Virus record (IMG/VR): IMGVR_UViG_3300027742_000019
Coordinates: 1-38,179 of that record
Origin: a virus
Reading direction: 5' to 3' (one strand)
DNA: 38,179 nt
The translations under genes were made by a program, and so were the position numbers. The notes beneath the pieces are model-generated. The model worked only from the letters and a program-made list of their open reading frames with translations, was not told the DNA's origin and did no database searches. Positions 32,237 through 37,655 of the stretch are shown here, in pieces; the stretch's first letter is position 1; each line of letters starts with the position of its first letter.

Positions 32237-32461
32237 ATGGATAATCAACACAAGAAAATCAAAGGCTACCGTGATTTAAGCCAGCAAGAAATTAACGACA
32301 TGAATGATATTAAAGCTGAAGGCGAACGCTTAAAAAATGTTATTGCAATAATGCGCGAGCGAAAAGGTTTAGATCAACGATGGGTTTCCATAGCTGAAAC
32401 GCATTTACAGCAAGGTATTATGGCTGCTGTTCGTGCAGTAGCGCAGCCAGAGAGTTTTTAA
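32237..32461 (+). CDS. Acb2/Tad1-like cyclic-nucleotide sponge (putative anti-CBASS/anti-Thoeris)
   Basis: A 74-residue protein matching, by recall, the Acb2/Tad1 hairpin family: KIKGYRDLSQQEINDMNDIK, then DQRWVSIAETHLQQGIMAAVRAVAQP. Members form small helical hairpin oligomers that bind the cyclic nucleotide messengers made by CBASS or Thoeris, blocking the abortive-infection effector. Key features seen: the GYR-L-S motif, the RW and the QQG-M-x-x-x-RAVAQP end. ATG 32237 follows GAGGAAA. A longer frame starts inside the attC-like site and is spurious. It shares a cassette with the next gene. Confidence 0.75.
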   Translation: MDNQHKKIKGYRDLSQQEINDMNDIKAEGERLKNVIAIMRERKGLDQRWVSIAETHLQQGIMAAVRAVAQPESF

Positions 32462-32464
32462 GTT

Positions 32465-32668
32465 ATGGCTATTGGTGATAAAGCTAGGATGTTACAGAAG
32501 TTTGGTGAAGAGCTTTGCAAGGTTGCTAACGACCGAACAAGGCTGCAAATAGCTTTTGAGCAAACATTAAGTAGGCTTGGTTTGCCAGAAAGCCAAATAA
32601 ACAAAATAGTAAAAGATGTTAGAGCGGCTGATTTTAATAGTTTACACAAAACGTTGCGACTGGATTAA
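32465..32668 (+). CDS. Second gene of the Acb2-like cassette, unknown
   Basis: A 67-residue helical protein (ARMLQKFGEELCKVANDRTRLQIAFEQTLSRLGLPESQINKIVKDVRAADF). It starts three bases after the Acb2-like stop codon without a clear ribosome site, implying translational coupling. There is no core between the two genes, so they move together as one cassette beginning TTAGGCGG and ending CCGCCTAAC. Partner or independent anti-defence role is a hypothesis only. Confidence 0.55.
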   Translation: MAIGDKARMLQKFGEELCKVANDRTRLQIAFEQTLSRLGLPESQINKIVKDVRAADFNSLHKTLRLD

Positions 32669-32670
32669 CC

Positions 32671-32728
32671 GCCTAACCTTTTACTTAATGGGTAAGCGTA
32701 GCGCGTCCCGTTGAAGTTGTTGTTATGT
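32671..32728 (+). other. attC-like recombination site 2 (58 bases)
   Basis: Left core GCCTAAC (32671), right core GTTATGT (32722-32728). The arms ACTTAATGGG and CCCGTTGAAGT pair with a single extra base on the right strand, the hallmark of attC. The left core is the exact complement of GTTAGGC at the start of the same cassette (32188). Confidence 0.85.
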
Positions 32729-32745
32729 GACGTATTGGAGGAATG

Positions 32746-32955
32746 ATGAATAGAGATTACGCATTTAAAACTAAATTTGATAACGAACGAATTAAAATTG
32801 TTGCGGCAGGGTTTGAAAGCCCTTTGAATGACCTAGTTTTATGCTTAAAAGATGAATACGGTAGGAGTGTTGAGGCTTTGTTAAGTAAGCAAGATATTTT
32901 AATACTGGCAAAGTGTGTTGGAATAAATGAAGGCGATTTAACGCAAGACACATAA
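32746..32955 (+). CDS. Cassette gene, unknown 69-residue protein
   Basis: A 69-residue alpha/beta protein (NRDYAFKTKFDNERIKIVAAGFESPLNDLVLCLKDEYGRSVEALLSKQDILILAKCVG). ATG at 32746 is chosen over 32743 because GGAGG would be too close to the first. Similar in layout to the product of 31898. Cassette begins GTTATGT and ends ACATAAC, which contains the stop codon. Function unknown. Confidence 0.6.
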   Translation: MNRDYAFKTKFDNERIKIVAAGFESPLNDLVLCLKDEYGRSVEALLSKQDILILAKCVGINEGDLTQDT

Positions 32956-33077
32956 CCTTAACTTAACGGGTTGCGACCCAAAGGAGAAAAATATGGTAAA
33001 CACACCAATTGATTTAGATTATTTACACACAAATGAAAAGCAAGCTGTTAGCAATCCCGTTGAAGCCGTTGTTAGCA
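32950..33077 (+). other. attC-like recombination site 3 (128 bases, long loop)
   Basis: Left core ACATAAC (32950), right core GTTAGCA (33071-33077). Arms CTTAACGGG and CCCGTTGAAG pair with one extra C. An 80-base loop contains AAAGGAG and an ATG (32993) open into the next cassette. A second GTTAGCA at 33047 is probably fortuitous or an old core. Confidence 0.65.
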
Positions 33078-33118
33078 GTGAATTATTAAATACTAAAATT
33101 GATAGAGAGAGAGAAAGA

Positions 33119-33322
33119 ATGGAAATGAAAAAAGTATTAGTCAAAGCAAATATAGAGATAATGGTTGAAGTGCCAGTAACGGTAAGTTTAGAGGATGCTG
33201 AGAAAATAGCACTGTTTAACATAGAGCCATTAATACCAAGTATCAAGTCAGACTTAAACGAAATGATAAATGATATTGAAATTTATGATTGTGAAGTGGT
33301 GAGCACGGAAGAGTTAGAGTAA
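33119..33322 (+). CDS. Cassette gene, unknown 67-residue protein
   Basis: A 67-residue beta/alpha protein (KKVLVKANIEIMVEVPVTVSLEDAEKIALFNIEPLI...) with acidic C terminus. ATG 33119 follows GAGAGAGAAAG. A reading frame open from 32993 would add 42 residues translated from the attC-like site and leader (AVSNPVEAVVSS), which I regard as non-coding because the same leader precedes a different gene at 37957. A protein starting at 32993 remains possible since AAAGGAG precedes it. Its cassette ends in TGCTAAC. Confidence 0.55.
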   Translation: MEMKKVLVKANIEIMVEVPVTVSLEDAEKIALFNIEPLIPSIKSDLNEMINDIEIYDCEVVSTEELE

Positions 33323-33326
33323 TTCC

Positions 33327-33416
33327 TGCTAACCCTAAGCTAAACGGGCGCTAACACCGCCCTTTAAATTAACGAAAACAAACTGTTAGCGCTCCGATTT
33401 AAGCGAGTTGTTAGCA
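33327..33416 (+). other. attC-like recombination site 4 (90 bases)
   Basis: Left core TGCTAAC (33327-33333), right core GTTAGCA (33410-33416), exact complements. Arms GCTAAACGG (left) and CCGATTTAAGC (right, complement GCTTAAATCGG) pair leaving two single unpaired T positions on the bottom strand. The textbook attC geometry of extrahelical bases. Confidence 0.85.
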
Positions 33417-33442
33417 GAGCAATAACACAAGGATAACAACGA

Positions 33443-34072
33443 ATGCGGATTTTAGTGGCGTGTGAAGAAAGCCAAGCAGTAACAATTGAATTAAGAAGGT
33501 TAGGTCATGAAGCTTATAGTTGCGATCTAGTAGAGTGTAGCGGTGGCAAACCAGAATGGCACTTACAGACTGATTTAATGGAGTTATTAGATCAAGAGTG
33601 GGATATGATTTTAGCCTTTCCTCCTTGCACTTATCTGACGGTAACAGGGAGTAGGTGGTTTAACGTTGAGCGCTATGGAGATAAAGCCATTAAGCGCCAC
33701 GAAGACCGCAAAGATGCGATAAGATTTTTTATGGCTATAGCCAATGCAAAATGCGACAAAATAGCTATAGAAAATCCAGTTGGCGTGATGAGCAGCGAAT
33801 GGAGAAAGCCAGATCAAATAGTTAACCCGTACCAGTTTGGTGATGCGTTTGAGAAGAAAACTTGCTTATGGTTAAAGGGGCTGCCTTTACTAGAAGCGAC
33901 AAACGAAGTTGAGCCACCAAAAAGAACAGAGTTTGCAAGCGGAAAAACAATGCCTGCTTGGTATGCTGACGCATGGAAACTACCAAAAGAAGAAAGAGCT
34001 AAACTGAGAAGTAAAACCTTTCCAGGTATAGCAAAAGCAATGGCAACTCAGTGGGCTGGATTTGCCTGCTAA
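33443..34072 (+). CDS. Methyltransferase-like cassette protein (C5 cytosine type fold)
   Basis: A 209-residue protein resembling phage genes annotated as cytosine methyltransferases: MRILVACEESQAVTIELRRLGHEAYSCDLV (SAM-binding start), FPPCTYLTVTG with a PPC motif (catalytic Cys), and IENPVG. The downstream part (KTCLWLKGLPLL) is also typical. No target-recognition domain of a full C5 methyltransferase is present, so its substrate is uncertain; modification of phage DNA against restriction is plausible. Three GATC tetramers occur in it, against about one in the whole 32-kb backbone. The stop codon lies inside TGCTAAC. Confidence 0.7.
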   Translation: MRILVACEESQAVTIELRRLGHEAYSCDLVECSGGKPEWHLQTDLMELLDQEWDMILAFPPCTYLTVTGSRWFNVERYGDKAIKRHEDRKDAIRFFMAIANAKCDKIAIENPVGVMSSEWRKPDQIVNPYQFGDAFEKKTCLWLKGLPLLEATNEVEPPKRTEFASGKTMPAWYADAWKLPKEERAKLRSKTFPGIAKAMATQWAGFAC

Positions 34073-34176
34073 CCTCGTTTTAAAATGCAAAAACGAAATA
34101 AGTACTAAACTAAATTGAGAGCATAACAAGCAAGAGGCGCCTAGCTGTTTTTGTCTTTTTGAAAATATTGTTATGT
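34067..34176 (+). other. attC-like recombination site 5 (110 bases)
   Basis: Left core TGCTAAC (34067-34073) complements GTTAGCA at the start of its cassette. Right core GTTATGT (34170-34176). Long A/T arms (TTTTAAAATGCAAAAACG and the complementary CTGTTTTTGTCTTTTTGAAAA) pair with several bulges. Contains an internal GCATAAC. Confidence 0.7.
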
Positions 34177-34209
34177 TACCTACACAAATATTAAATTGGA
34201 GAAAGAAAA

Positions 34210-34491
34210 ATGAAAGACACAACATTGTTAGATATTGCAATAAAAATAAATGAAGTAGCAAAAAGTGATGGTGTTTATGCCGAAGTTAATTTTAACCCTG
34301 AACCTTACAGAAACGCACCAAACGAAATAAAACTATGGGATATAGCGTTAACTTATAATAACTACCGACGAGTAGAGCTATTTAATAATAATATGCAGAT
34401 AGAAGATTTTGAGGTTGACCGAATAGCGAATATTTTACTAAAAGATTTATTCGCTGATTATTTTAGCAACAAACTTGGTTTAGTAACATAA
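34210..34491 (+). CDS. Cassette gene, unknown 93-residue protein
   Basis: A 93-residue acidic alpha/beta protein (TTLLDIAIKINEVAKSDGVYAEVNFNPEPY, later IANILLKDLFADYF). ATG follows TTGGAGAAAGAAA. Its leader from GTTATGT shares about 30 of 34 bases with the leader of the cassette at 37331. The stop codon lies in ACATAAC at the start of the second 122-base repeat. Function unknown. Confidence 0.6.
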   Translation: MKDTTLLDIAIKINEVAKSDGVYAEVNFNPEPYRNAPNEIKLWDIALTYNNYRRVELFNNNMQIEDFEVDRIANILLKDLFADYFSNKLGLVT

Positions 34492-34607
34492 CACTGTTAC
34501 TAAGGAAATTTAATCCTTCTTTCACACATTAGACCAGTAATCATAAACCATTGTTTTAGTGTGTGAATTTATTTTGAATACGACGATTACGGGGAAATAA
34601 GGCAAAT
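34486..34607 (+). repeat. 122-base direct repeat, copy 2
   Basis: Matches 31253-31374 in 121 of 122 positions. It follows the stop of the 93-residue cassette gene just as copy 1 follows the 94-residue gene. After it, the start codon present after copy 1 is replaced by ATA. Confidence 0.95.
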
Positions 34608-34733
34608 AAAAAGATTGAAGAAGTTGGTATGATATATAAAGAATTAAAAAAGCTTGATGCAAACCCTAAGTATACAACAAGAGGTAGTTTCACAGAAAGA
34701 TACTATATTAATTGCACTTTAAAGATAGGTTAA
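34608..34733 (+). pseudogene. Short reading frame, probably a start-less gene remnant
   Basis: After the repeat a frame reads KKIEEVGMIYKELKKLDANP then a second half to a stop at 34731-34733. The first Met is at 34629, giving only 34 residues. It could be a truncated helical protein cut by insertion of the 122-base repeat, or a real small peptide. No ribosome site precedes the Met. Confidence 0.3.
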
Positions 34734-34738
34734 TAATT

Positions 34739-35149
34739 ATGTATAAATACGGCAAGAATAGTCTCGCAAAAATAGAAACAGTTGATGAAACATTACAATT
34801 AATTTGTCACAAAGCTATTGAGATAATGAATAACAAGCACCCTAAATCTCATAAGGTAGACTTTGGGATTAGTTGTGGTATTCGTACATTAGCTATTCAA
34901 AAAGAAATGTTTGCTCAAGGAAAATCTAAAGCTGATGGTGTTAACAATAAGTCGTATCATCAGTATGGTCTTGCCGTTGATTTTTATGCGTATGTTGATG
35001 GTAAAGCGAATTATGACTTAGTGAATATTCAAGCAATCGCGTTATGTTTCTTACAAGCAGCGAGTTTTTACAATGTAGAATCGCGTTGGGGTGGTCATTT
35101 TAGCACAATTTATGATTCACCTCATTTTGAATTGCCAATGATTCCATAA
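34739..35149 (+). CDS. Endolysin, M15-type L,D/D,D-peptidase
   Basis: A 136-residue zinc peptidase of the M15/VanY type that cleaves peptidoglycan stem peptides. Ligands visible: YHQYGLAVDF with His74 and Asp81, and SPHFEL with His129. The SCGIRTLAIQKEMFAQGKSKADG segment matches the conserved substrate-binding part (S-G-x-R). Length equals the T5 endolysin type. ATG 34739 is used with AGG 10 bases upstream; TTG at 34712 would add nine residues. First gene of the lysis module. No signal peptide, so it needs a holin. Confidence 0.85.
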   Translation: MYKYGKNSLAKIETVDETLQLICHKAIEIMNNKHPKSHKVDFGISCGIRTLAIQKEMFAQGKSKADGVNNKSYHQYGLAVDFYAYVDGKANYDLVNIQAIALCFLQAASFYNVESRWGGHFSTIYDSPHFELPMIP

Positions 35150-35189
35150 CTGCTTATAATAATAGGAAATTCTTTTAATTAGTGATGGA

Positions 35190-35288
35190 ATGTTAATTAT
35201 ATCATTAGAACTTTTGTTTATATCTGTTACAATACCGTTAATTATATTCATCGGTATTGTTTTGGTAAAATTATTCTATGCAAAATGA
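35190..35288 (+). CDS. Putative 32-residue membrane peptide before the lysis cluster
   Basis: ATG 35190 opens a 32-residue frame that is almost entirely hydrophobic (LIISLELLFISVTIPLIIF, then a closing VKLFYAK). It overlaps the next start by 11 bases, so it could drive coupled translation of a gene that has no good ribosome site of its own. Size and position are consistent with a small holin or holin-accessory peptide. Not distinguishable from chance. Confidence 0.35.
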   Translation: MLIISLELLFISVTIPLIIFIGIVLVKLFYAK

Positions 35289-35631
35289 AACGCTTGAAAA
35301 AATGTTGGAACACCAACAAACTGAAATTTCAGAAATAAAAGACACTCAAAACGGTATCGCTGAAACATTGCATACTTTAGTTTCTATGGAATCAGGTGTT
35401 AAGGCGAATGAACAGAATATTAAAGACCATGAAACTAGGATTCGAGGGTTAGAATCTTATAAATGGGTAACAGTATTAATGGCTTTGGTTATTACCAGTG
35501 GGGTTGCTTTCATGGGAAACAAAGCATTAGAGTTGGCAACCCACGCAGAAGAAAATCCACCGATAACCAAAGCTGATATTATTGATGCCATAAAACAAGG
35601 TAATAAAAAAGATGTTAGCGACAATAACTAA
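35278..35631 (+). CDS. Membrane protein with coiled coil, lysis-associated (XhlA-like layout)
   Basis: A 117-residue protein: a coiled coil (residues 1-62, ETLEKMLEHQQTEISEIK and RIRGLESYK), one transmembrane segment (WVTVLMALVITSGVAFMG, about 62-80) and a short C terminus. This is the shape of haemolysin XhlA-like and similar holin-associated proteins beside endolysin genes. The start lacks a clear Shine-Dalgarno and overlaps the small membrane reading frame. It overlaps the spanin gene by 20 bases. Confidence 0.65.
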   Translation: MQNETLEKMLEHQQTEISEIKDTQNGIAETLHTLVSMESGVKANEQNIKDHETRIRGLESYKWVTVLMALVITSGVAFMGNKALELATHAEENPPITKADIIDAIKQGNKKDVSDNN

Positions 35632-36091
35632 ATTCTTTTCAAGTTCAACTGGCGGCTTATGCGCAAAGATTGGCGCAGTGGCGACCGCTTTAGTCACAAT
35701 CTATACTTTGCATTCTAATATTGTTGATAATGCAAGAAAGAATGCCTACCTTAAAGCGCAAACAGAATTCAATAAAAAAGTTAATGAAGAAAATGCTAAA
35801 GTGTTAGCCGTTGCTAAATTAGAATTTGAGAAACAAAGCAAAGCATATAATGATGAATTGAAAATAGCATTAGCGAAAGCGACAAAAAAGAAAGAAGATT
35901 ATTACAATCAACTGCTTAAAAAAGAGCGATTGAAAAATATTGAATTAAGTAAAAGTGAGGCGACAAAAAATGAACTTATTAAACGTGCGGAATCAGTTCG
36001 TGATACTCTTTCTAGTGATGCTGTCCAGTTGCTCCACGAAACAAGAAATCAAATTAAACCGCCCGTTGACTATGACCTTACCGACCATTAA
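35612..36091 (+). CDS. Inner-membrane spanin (Rz-like)
   Basis: A 159-residue protein with an N-terminal hydrophobic segment (GAVATALVTIYTL, about 21-33) then a long periplasmic coiled coil (KAQTEFNKKVNEENAKVLAVAK... and LLKKERLKNIELSKSEATK). This is the topology of i-spanins that disrupt the outer membrane with an o-spanin. The o-spanin gene starts inside it, out of frame. The protein ends shortly after the o-spanin signal peptide region. No family-level sequence match was sought. Confidence 0.75.
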   Translation: MLATITKFFSSSTGGLCAKIGAVATALVTIYTLHSNIVDNARKNAYLKAQTEFNKKVNEENAKVLAVAKLEFEKQSKAYNDELKIALAKATKKKEDYYNQLLKKERLKNIELSKSEATKNELIKRAESVRDTLSSDAVQLLHETRNQIKPPVDYDLTDH

Positions 36092-36296
36092 GAAAGTGGT
36101 TGTTGATGATTTATTACCGCCTATTCCTGAGTTATTGTTGCGTCCCTGTTACGATGATTTAACACCCCCTGTTCCAATTACAAATAAAGTTTCTGTTATC
36201 TTACAAAATGATGCGACTGTTTTTAGCATGATTAACGAATGCTATTTAAGACAATTACGTTTAATTCAAGAAGTGATATTGCGTGAACATGAATAA
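35970..36296 (+). CDS. Outer-membrane lipoprotein spanin (Rz1-like), overlapping the Rz-like gene
   Basis: A 108-residue protein beginning MNLLNVRNQFVILFLVMLSSC with a lipobox (L-S-S-C) at Cys21, then a proline-containing linker (RPLTMTLP, DDLLPPIPEL, DDLTPPVP). Lipidated proline-containing periplasmic proteins are the o-spanin partner. ATG 35970 follows GAGG; it lies in another frame 122 bases inside the Rz-like gene. It is longer than typical Rz1 and extends beyond the Rz stop. Confidence 0.75.
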   Translation: MNLLNVRNQFVILFLVMLSSCSTKQEIKLNRPLTMTLPTIKKVVVDDLLPPIPELLLRPCYDDLTPPVPITNKVSVILQNDATVFSMINECYLRQLRLIQEVILREHE

Positions 36297-36534
36297 AGAG
36301 CCGTTATATAAAACATTACGTCATTACAGAATACCAACAGTTTGTTGGGCTTTTGTGTTGATGTGGTCATATATTCATGTTGTGCGAATTATGTTTGACA
36401 ATTTAGAACATCTTAATCTACAAGTCCTTGGTCTTGCTGCCGCTTTTTTAACACAAGCTGTTATCTCAACGCGTGATGTTTTAAAGGATTTGCGCGACCC
36501 AATGAATGACGAGCATCATAAAATAGAGAAATAA
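36289..36534 (+). CDS. Two-transmembrane protein, candidate holin
   Basis: An 81-residue protein with two hydrophobic segments (VCWAFVLMWSYIHVV and LQVLGLAAAFLTQAVI) and a charged C terminus (KDLRDPMNDEHHKIEK), a class II holin-like shape. It overlaps the o-spanin by eight bases and ends the lysis cluster. ATG 36289 was chosen over GTG 36283. Holin function is inferred from topology and location. Confidence 0.6.
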   Translation: MNKEPLYKTLRHYRIPTVCWAFVLMWSYIHVVRIMFDNLEHLNLQVLGLAAAFLTQAVISTRDVLKDLRDPMNDEHHKIEK

Positions 36535-36567
36535 ATTTAAGTTTTTTCGTTTTATTTTGATATTTTG

Positions 36568-36608
36568 TTAAAACAATGTTTGCATAATTAAAGTAAATGA
36601 GTTAATAT
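36568..36608 (+). promoter_or_regulatory. Operator-promoter before the second cassette block, copy 2
   Basis: TTAAAACAATGTTTGC (36568-36583), identical to 30266-30281, with AAACA-A-TGTTT dyad. The motif overlaps TTGCAT (36580-36585); 17 bases later is TAATAT (36603-36608), a near-consensus sigma70 promoter. Transcription would begin near 36615 and enter the second cassette block. Confidence 0.65.
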
Positions 36609-36640
36609 TTTTGGTAGTTAGAATTAAGAAGGGAAATACG

Positions 36641-36859
36641 ATGACCGATAGATGTTATGTATCAGAGCAAATCGCAGAATATTGCAATCGTGATGAATCG
36701 ACAATTTGTTGGGCGTGTGAAAATGTTATTAGCGAAGATGATGAATCAAATGAAATCAGAACTGAATTCGATGGTATTCAATGCGTTTGCGATAATTGTT
36801 TTCGTGAAATGATTAATGAAATTAAAGAATTAGTTAAAGGAATGAGGAATGAGGAATGA
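36641..36859 (+). CDS. Cysteine-rich (zinc-ribbon-like) small protein
   Basis: A 72-residue protein with ICWACEN (C-x-x-C) and CVCDNCF (C-x-C-x-x-C) separated by an acidic loop, plausibly one zinc site. ATG 36641 follows AAGGGAA; a longer frame from 36611 is unsupported. It is the first gene after the second operator-promoter. The C terminus runs into a seven-base repeat array, so its last residues depend on copy number. Function unknown. Confidence 0.65.
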   Translation: MTDRCYVSEQIAEYCNRDESTICWACENVISEDDESNEIRTEFDGIQCVCDNCFREMINEIKELVKGMRNEE

Positions 36860-36894
36860 GGAATGAGGAATGAGAGATGAAAGATGAAAGATGA
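36839..36894 (+). repeat. Heptanucleotide repeat array (5 x GGAATGA plus 3 variants)
   Basis: Five perfect GGAATGA units followed by GAGATGA and two AAGATGA, covering the end of the Cys-rich gene and the start of the next. Each GGAATGA contains a Shine-Dalgarno-like GAGGA and an ATG. Copy-number change shifts the frame by one base per unit. Confidence 0.9.
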
Positions 36895-37043
36895 AAGTGT
36901 TAAGTCAAAAAGAATTGATTAAATTGTGGATAGAAGAAGAAGGTGAATATTCTGGTGAATTAGTTTATTTTTTTAATGAAGTTTTTGAGTTTATTAAATG
37001 GTACGATGAATATAGAAAGAGGGAATTAAACAATGAAAAATAA
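36891..37043 (+). CDS. Small hypothetical protein after the repeats
   Basis: A 50-residue acidic helical protein (VLSQKELIKLWIEEEGEYSGELVYFFNEVFEFIKWYDEY). Its ATG is in the last AAGATGA unit, so the repeat supplies the ribosome-binding context. It overlaps the following gene by 11 bases. Too short for reliable family assignment; translational coupling to upstream start-stop codons in the repeats is possible. Confidence 0.45.
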   Translation: MKVLSQKELIKLWIEEEGEYSGELVYFFNEVFEFIKWYDEYRKRELNNEK

Positions 37044-37224
37044 AATGTCAACTTCACAAAAACAAATGTTGTATTCTCATGCTGAAATAAATGCGAAAAA
37101 GCCGCAGAAGATTCCCAAGAAAATAGATAGTCCTGTGTTGAAAGCGCGTAGGGCTATTGAAAAAATGAATGATGATTTAGCGATTGAGCATATTAATACA
37201 GCTCATTTAGAAGAAGATTTTTAG
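37033..37224 (+). CDS. Small basic hypothetical protein
   Basis: A 63-residue polar protein (KNKMSTSQKQMLYSHAEINAKKPQKIPKKIDSPVLKARRAIEKMNDDLAIEHINTAHLEEDF) with a lysine-rich middle and acidic tail. GAGGG lies about 10 bases before ATG. The last gene before attC-like site 6. No motif recognised; disorder expected in the middle. Confidence 0.5.
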   Translation: MKNKMSTSQKQMLYSHAEINAKKPQKIPKKIDSPVLKARRAIEKMNDDLAIEHINTAHLEEDF

Positions 37225-37237
37225 TATGAAAAAAGCA

Positions 37238-37337
37238 AACTAACCTAGAGCTAATGTGCCACCACGTTTTTTAGGTGGTAGAGTGAGGGGCGAGCGATAG
37301 CCAACAGTGGTGGTAGCAATTCAGCGTGTTGTTATGT
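37238..37337 (+). other. attC-like recombination site 6 (100 bases)
   Basis: Left core AACTAAC (37238-37244), a loose match; right core GTTATGT (37331-37337). Arms GCTAATGTGCCACCAC and the complement of GTGGTGGTAGCAATTCAGC pair with single bulges. Inner hairpin CCACC/GGTGG. Confidence 0.65.
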
Positions 37338-37369
37338 TACCGTTACAAATATTAAATTGGAGAAATAAG

Positions 37370-37558
37370 ATGAGTATTAGATGCAGATTAGGTTGGCATA
37401 ATTGGACTAAGTTTGGATTGCCAAAAAGTTGCTATGGACAACTGAGTCAATTTAGGGAGTGCAAACGATGTGGAGTAGTTAATTCCAAGAAAGGCTACCA
37501 TGAACAAGCCACATCAGAAGAAATAAAAGAATCATTAGATGAAGGTAATGGAGGCTAA
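37370..37558 (+). CDS. Cassette gene: small zinc-ribbon-like protein
   Basis: A 62-residue protein of the shape seen in small phage proteins with CRLGWHNW and ECKRCG (one His and three Cys, likely Zn binding; DUF1660-like from recall). ATG 37370 follows TTGGAGAAATA. The frame extends upstream to 37307 only through the attC-like site. Its leader resembles that of the cassette at 34170. The R'' at its end is ATATAAC, a close but imperfect complement of GTTATGT. Confidence 0.6.
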   Translation: MSIRCRLGWHNWTKFGLPKSCYGQLSQFRECKRCGVVNSKKGYHEQATSEEIKESLDEGNGG

Positions 37559-37569
37559 GTTGTTTAGTA

Positions 37570-37625
37570 ATATAACCTTTGCGTTAAGCGGCTGTTTACA
37601 GTCCGACTTTAAGTTGTTGTTATGT
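37570..37625 (+). other. attC-like recombination site 7 (56 bases)
   Basis: Left core ATATAAC (37570-37576), right core GTTATGT (37619-37625). Arms TTAAGCGGCTG and CAGTCCGACTTTAA pair with three extra bases (A, T, A on the bottom strand). A compact, highly typical attC. Confidence 0.85.
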
Positions 37626-37655
37626 GGCGTATTGAATATTAAAAGGGGATTTAAG

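Noticed and set aside
33047-33053. GTTAGCA as separate recombination core
   Set aside because: The arms pair better with the GTTAGCA at 33071, so this copy is treated as internal to site 3.
37539-37655. Extension of the membrane cassette protein to 119 residues
   Set aside because: The frame starts inside the previous cassette gene and crosses attC-like site 7; ATG 37656 has a good ribosome site.
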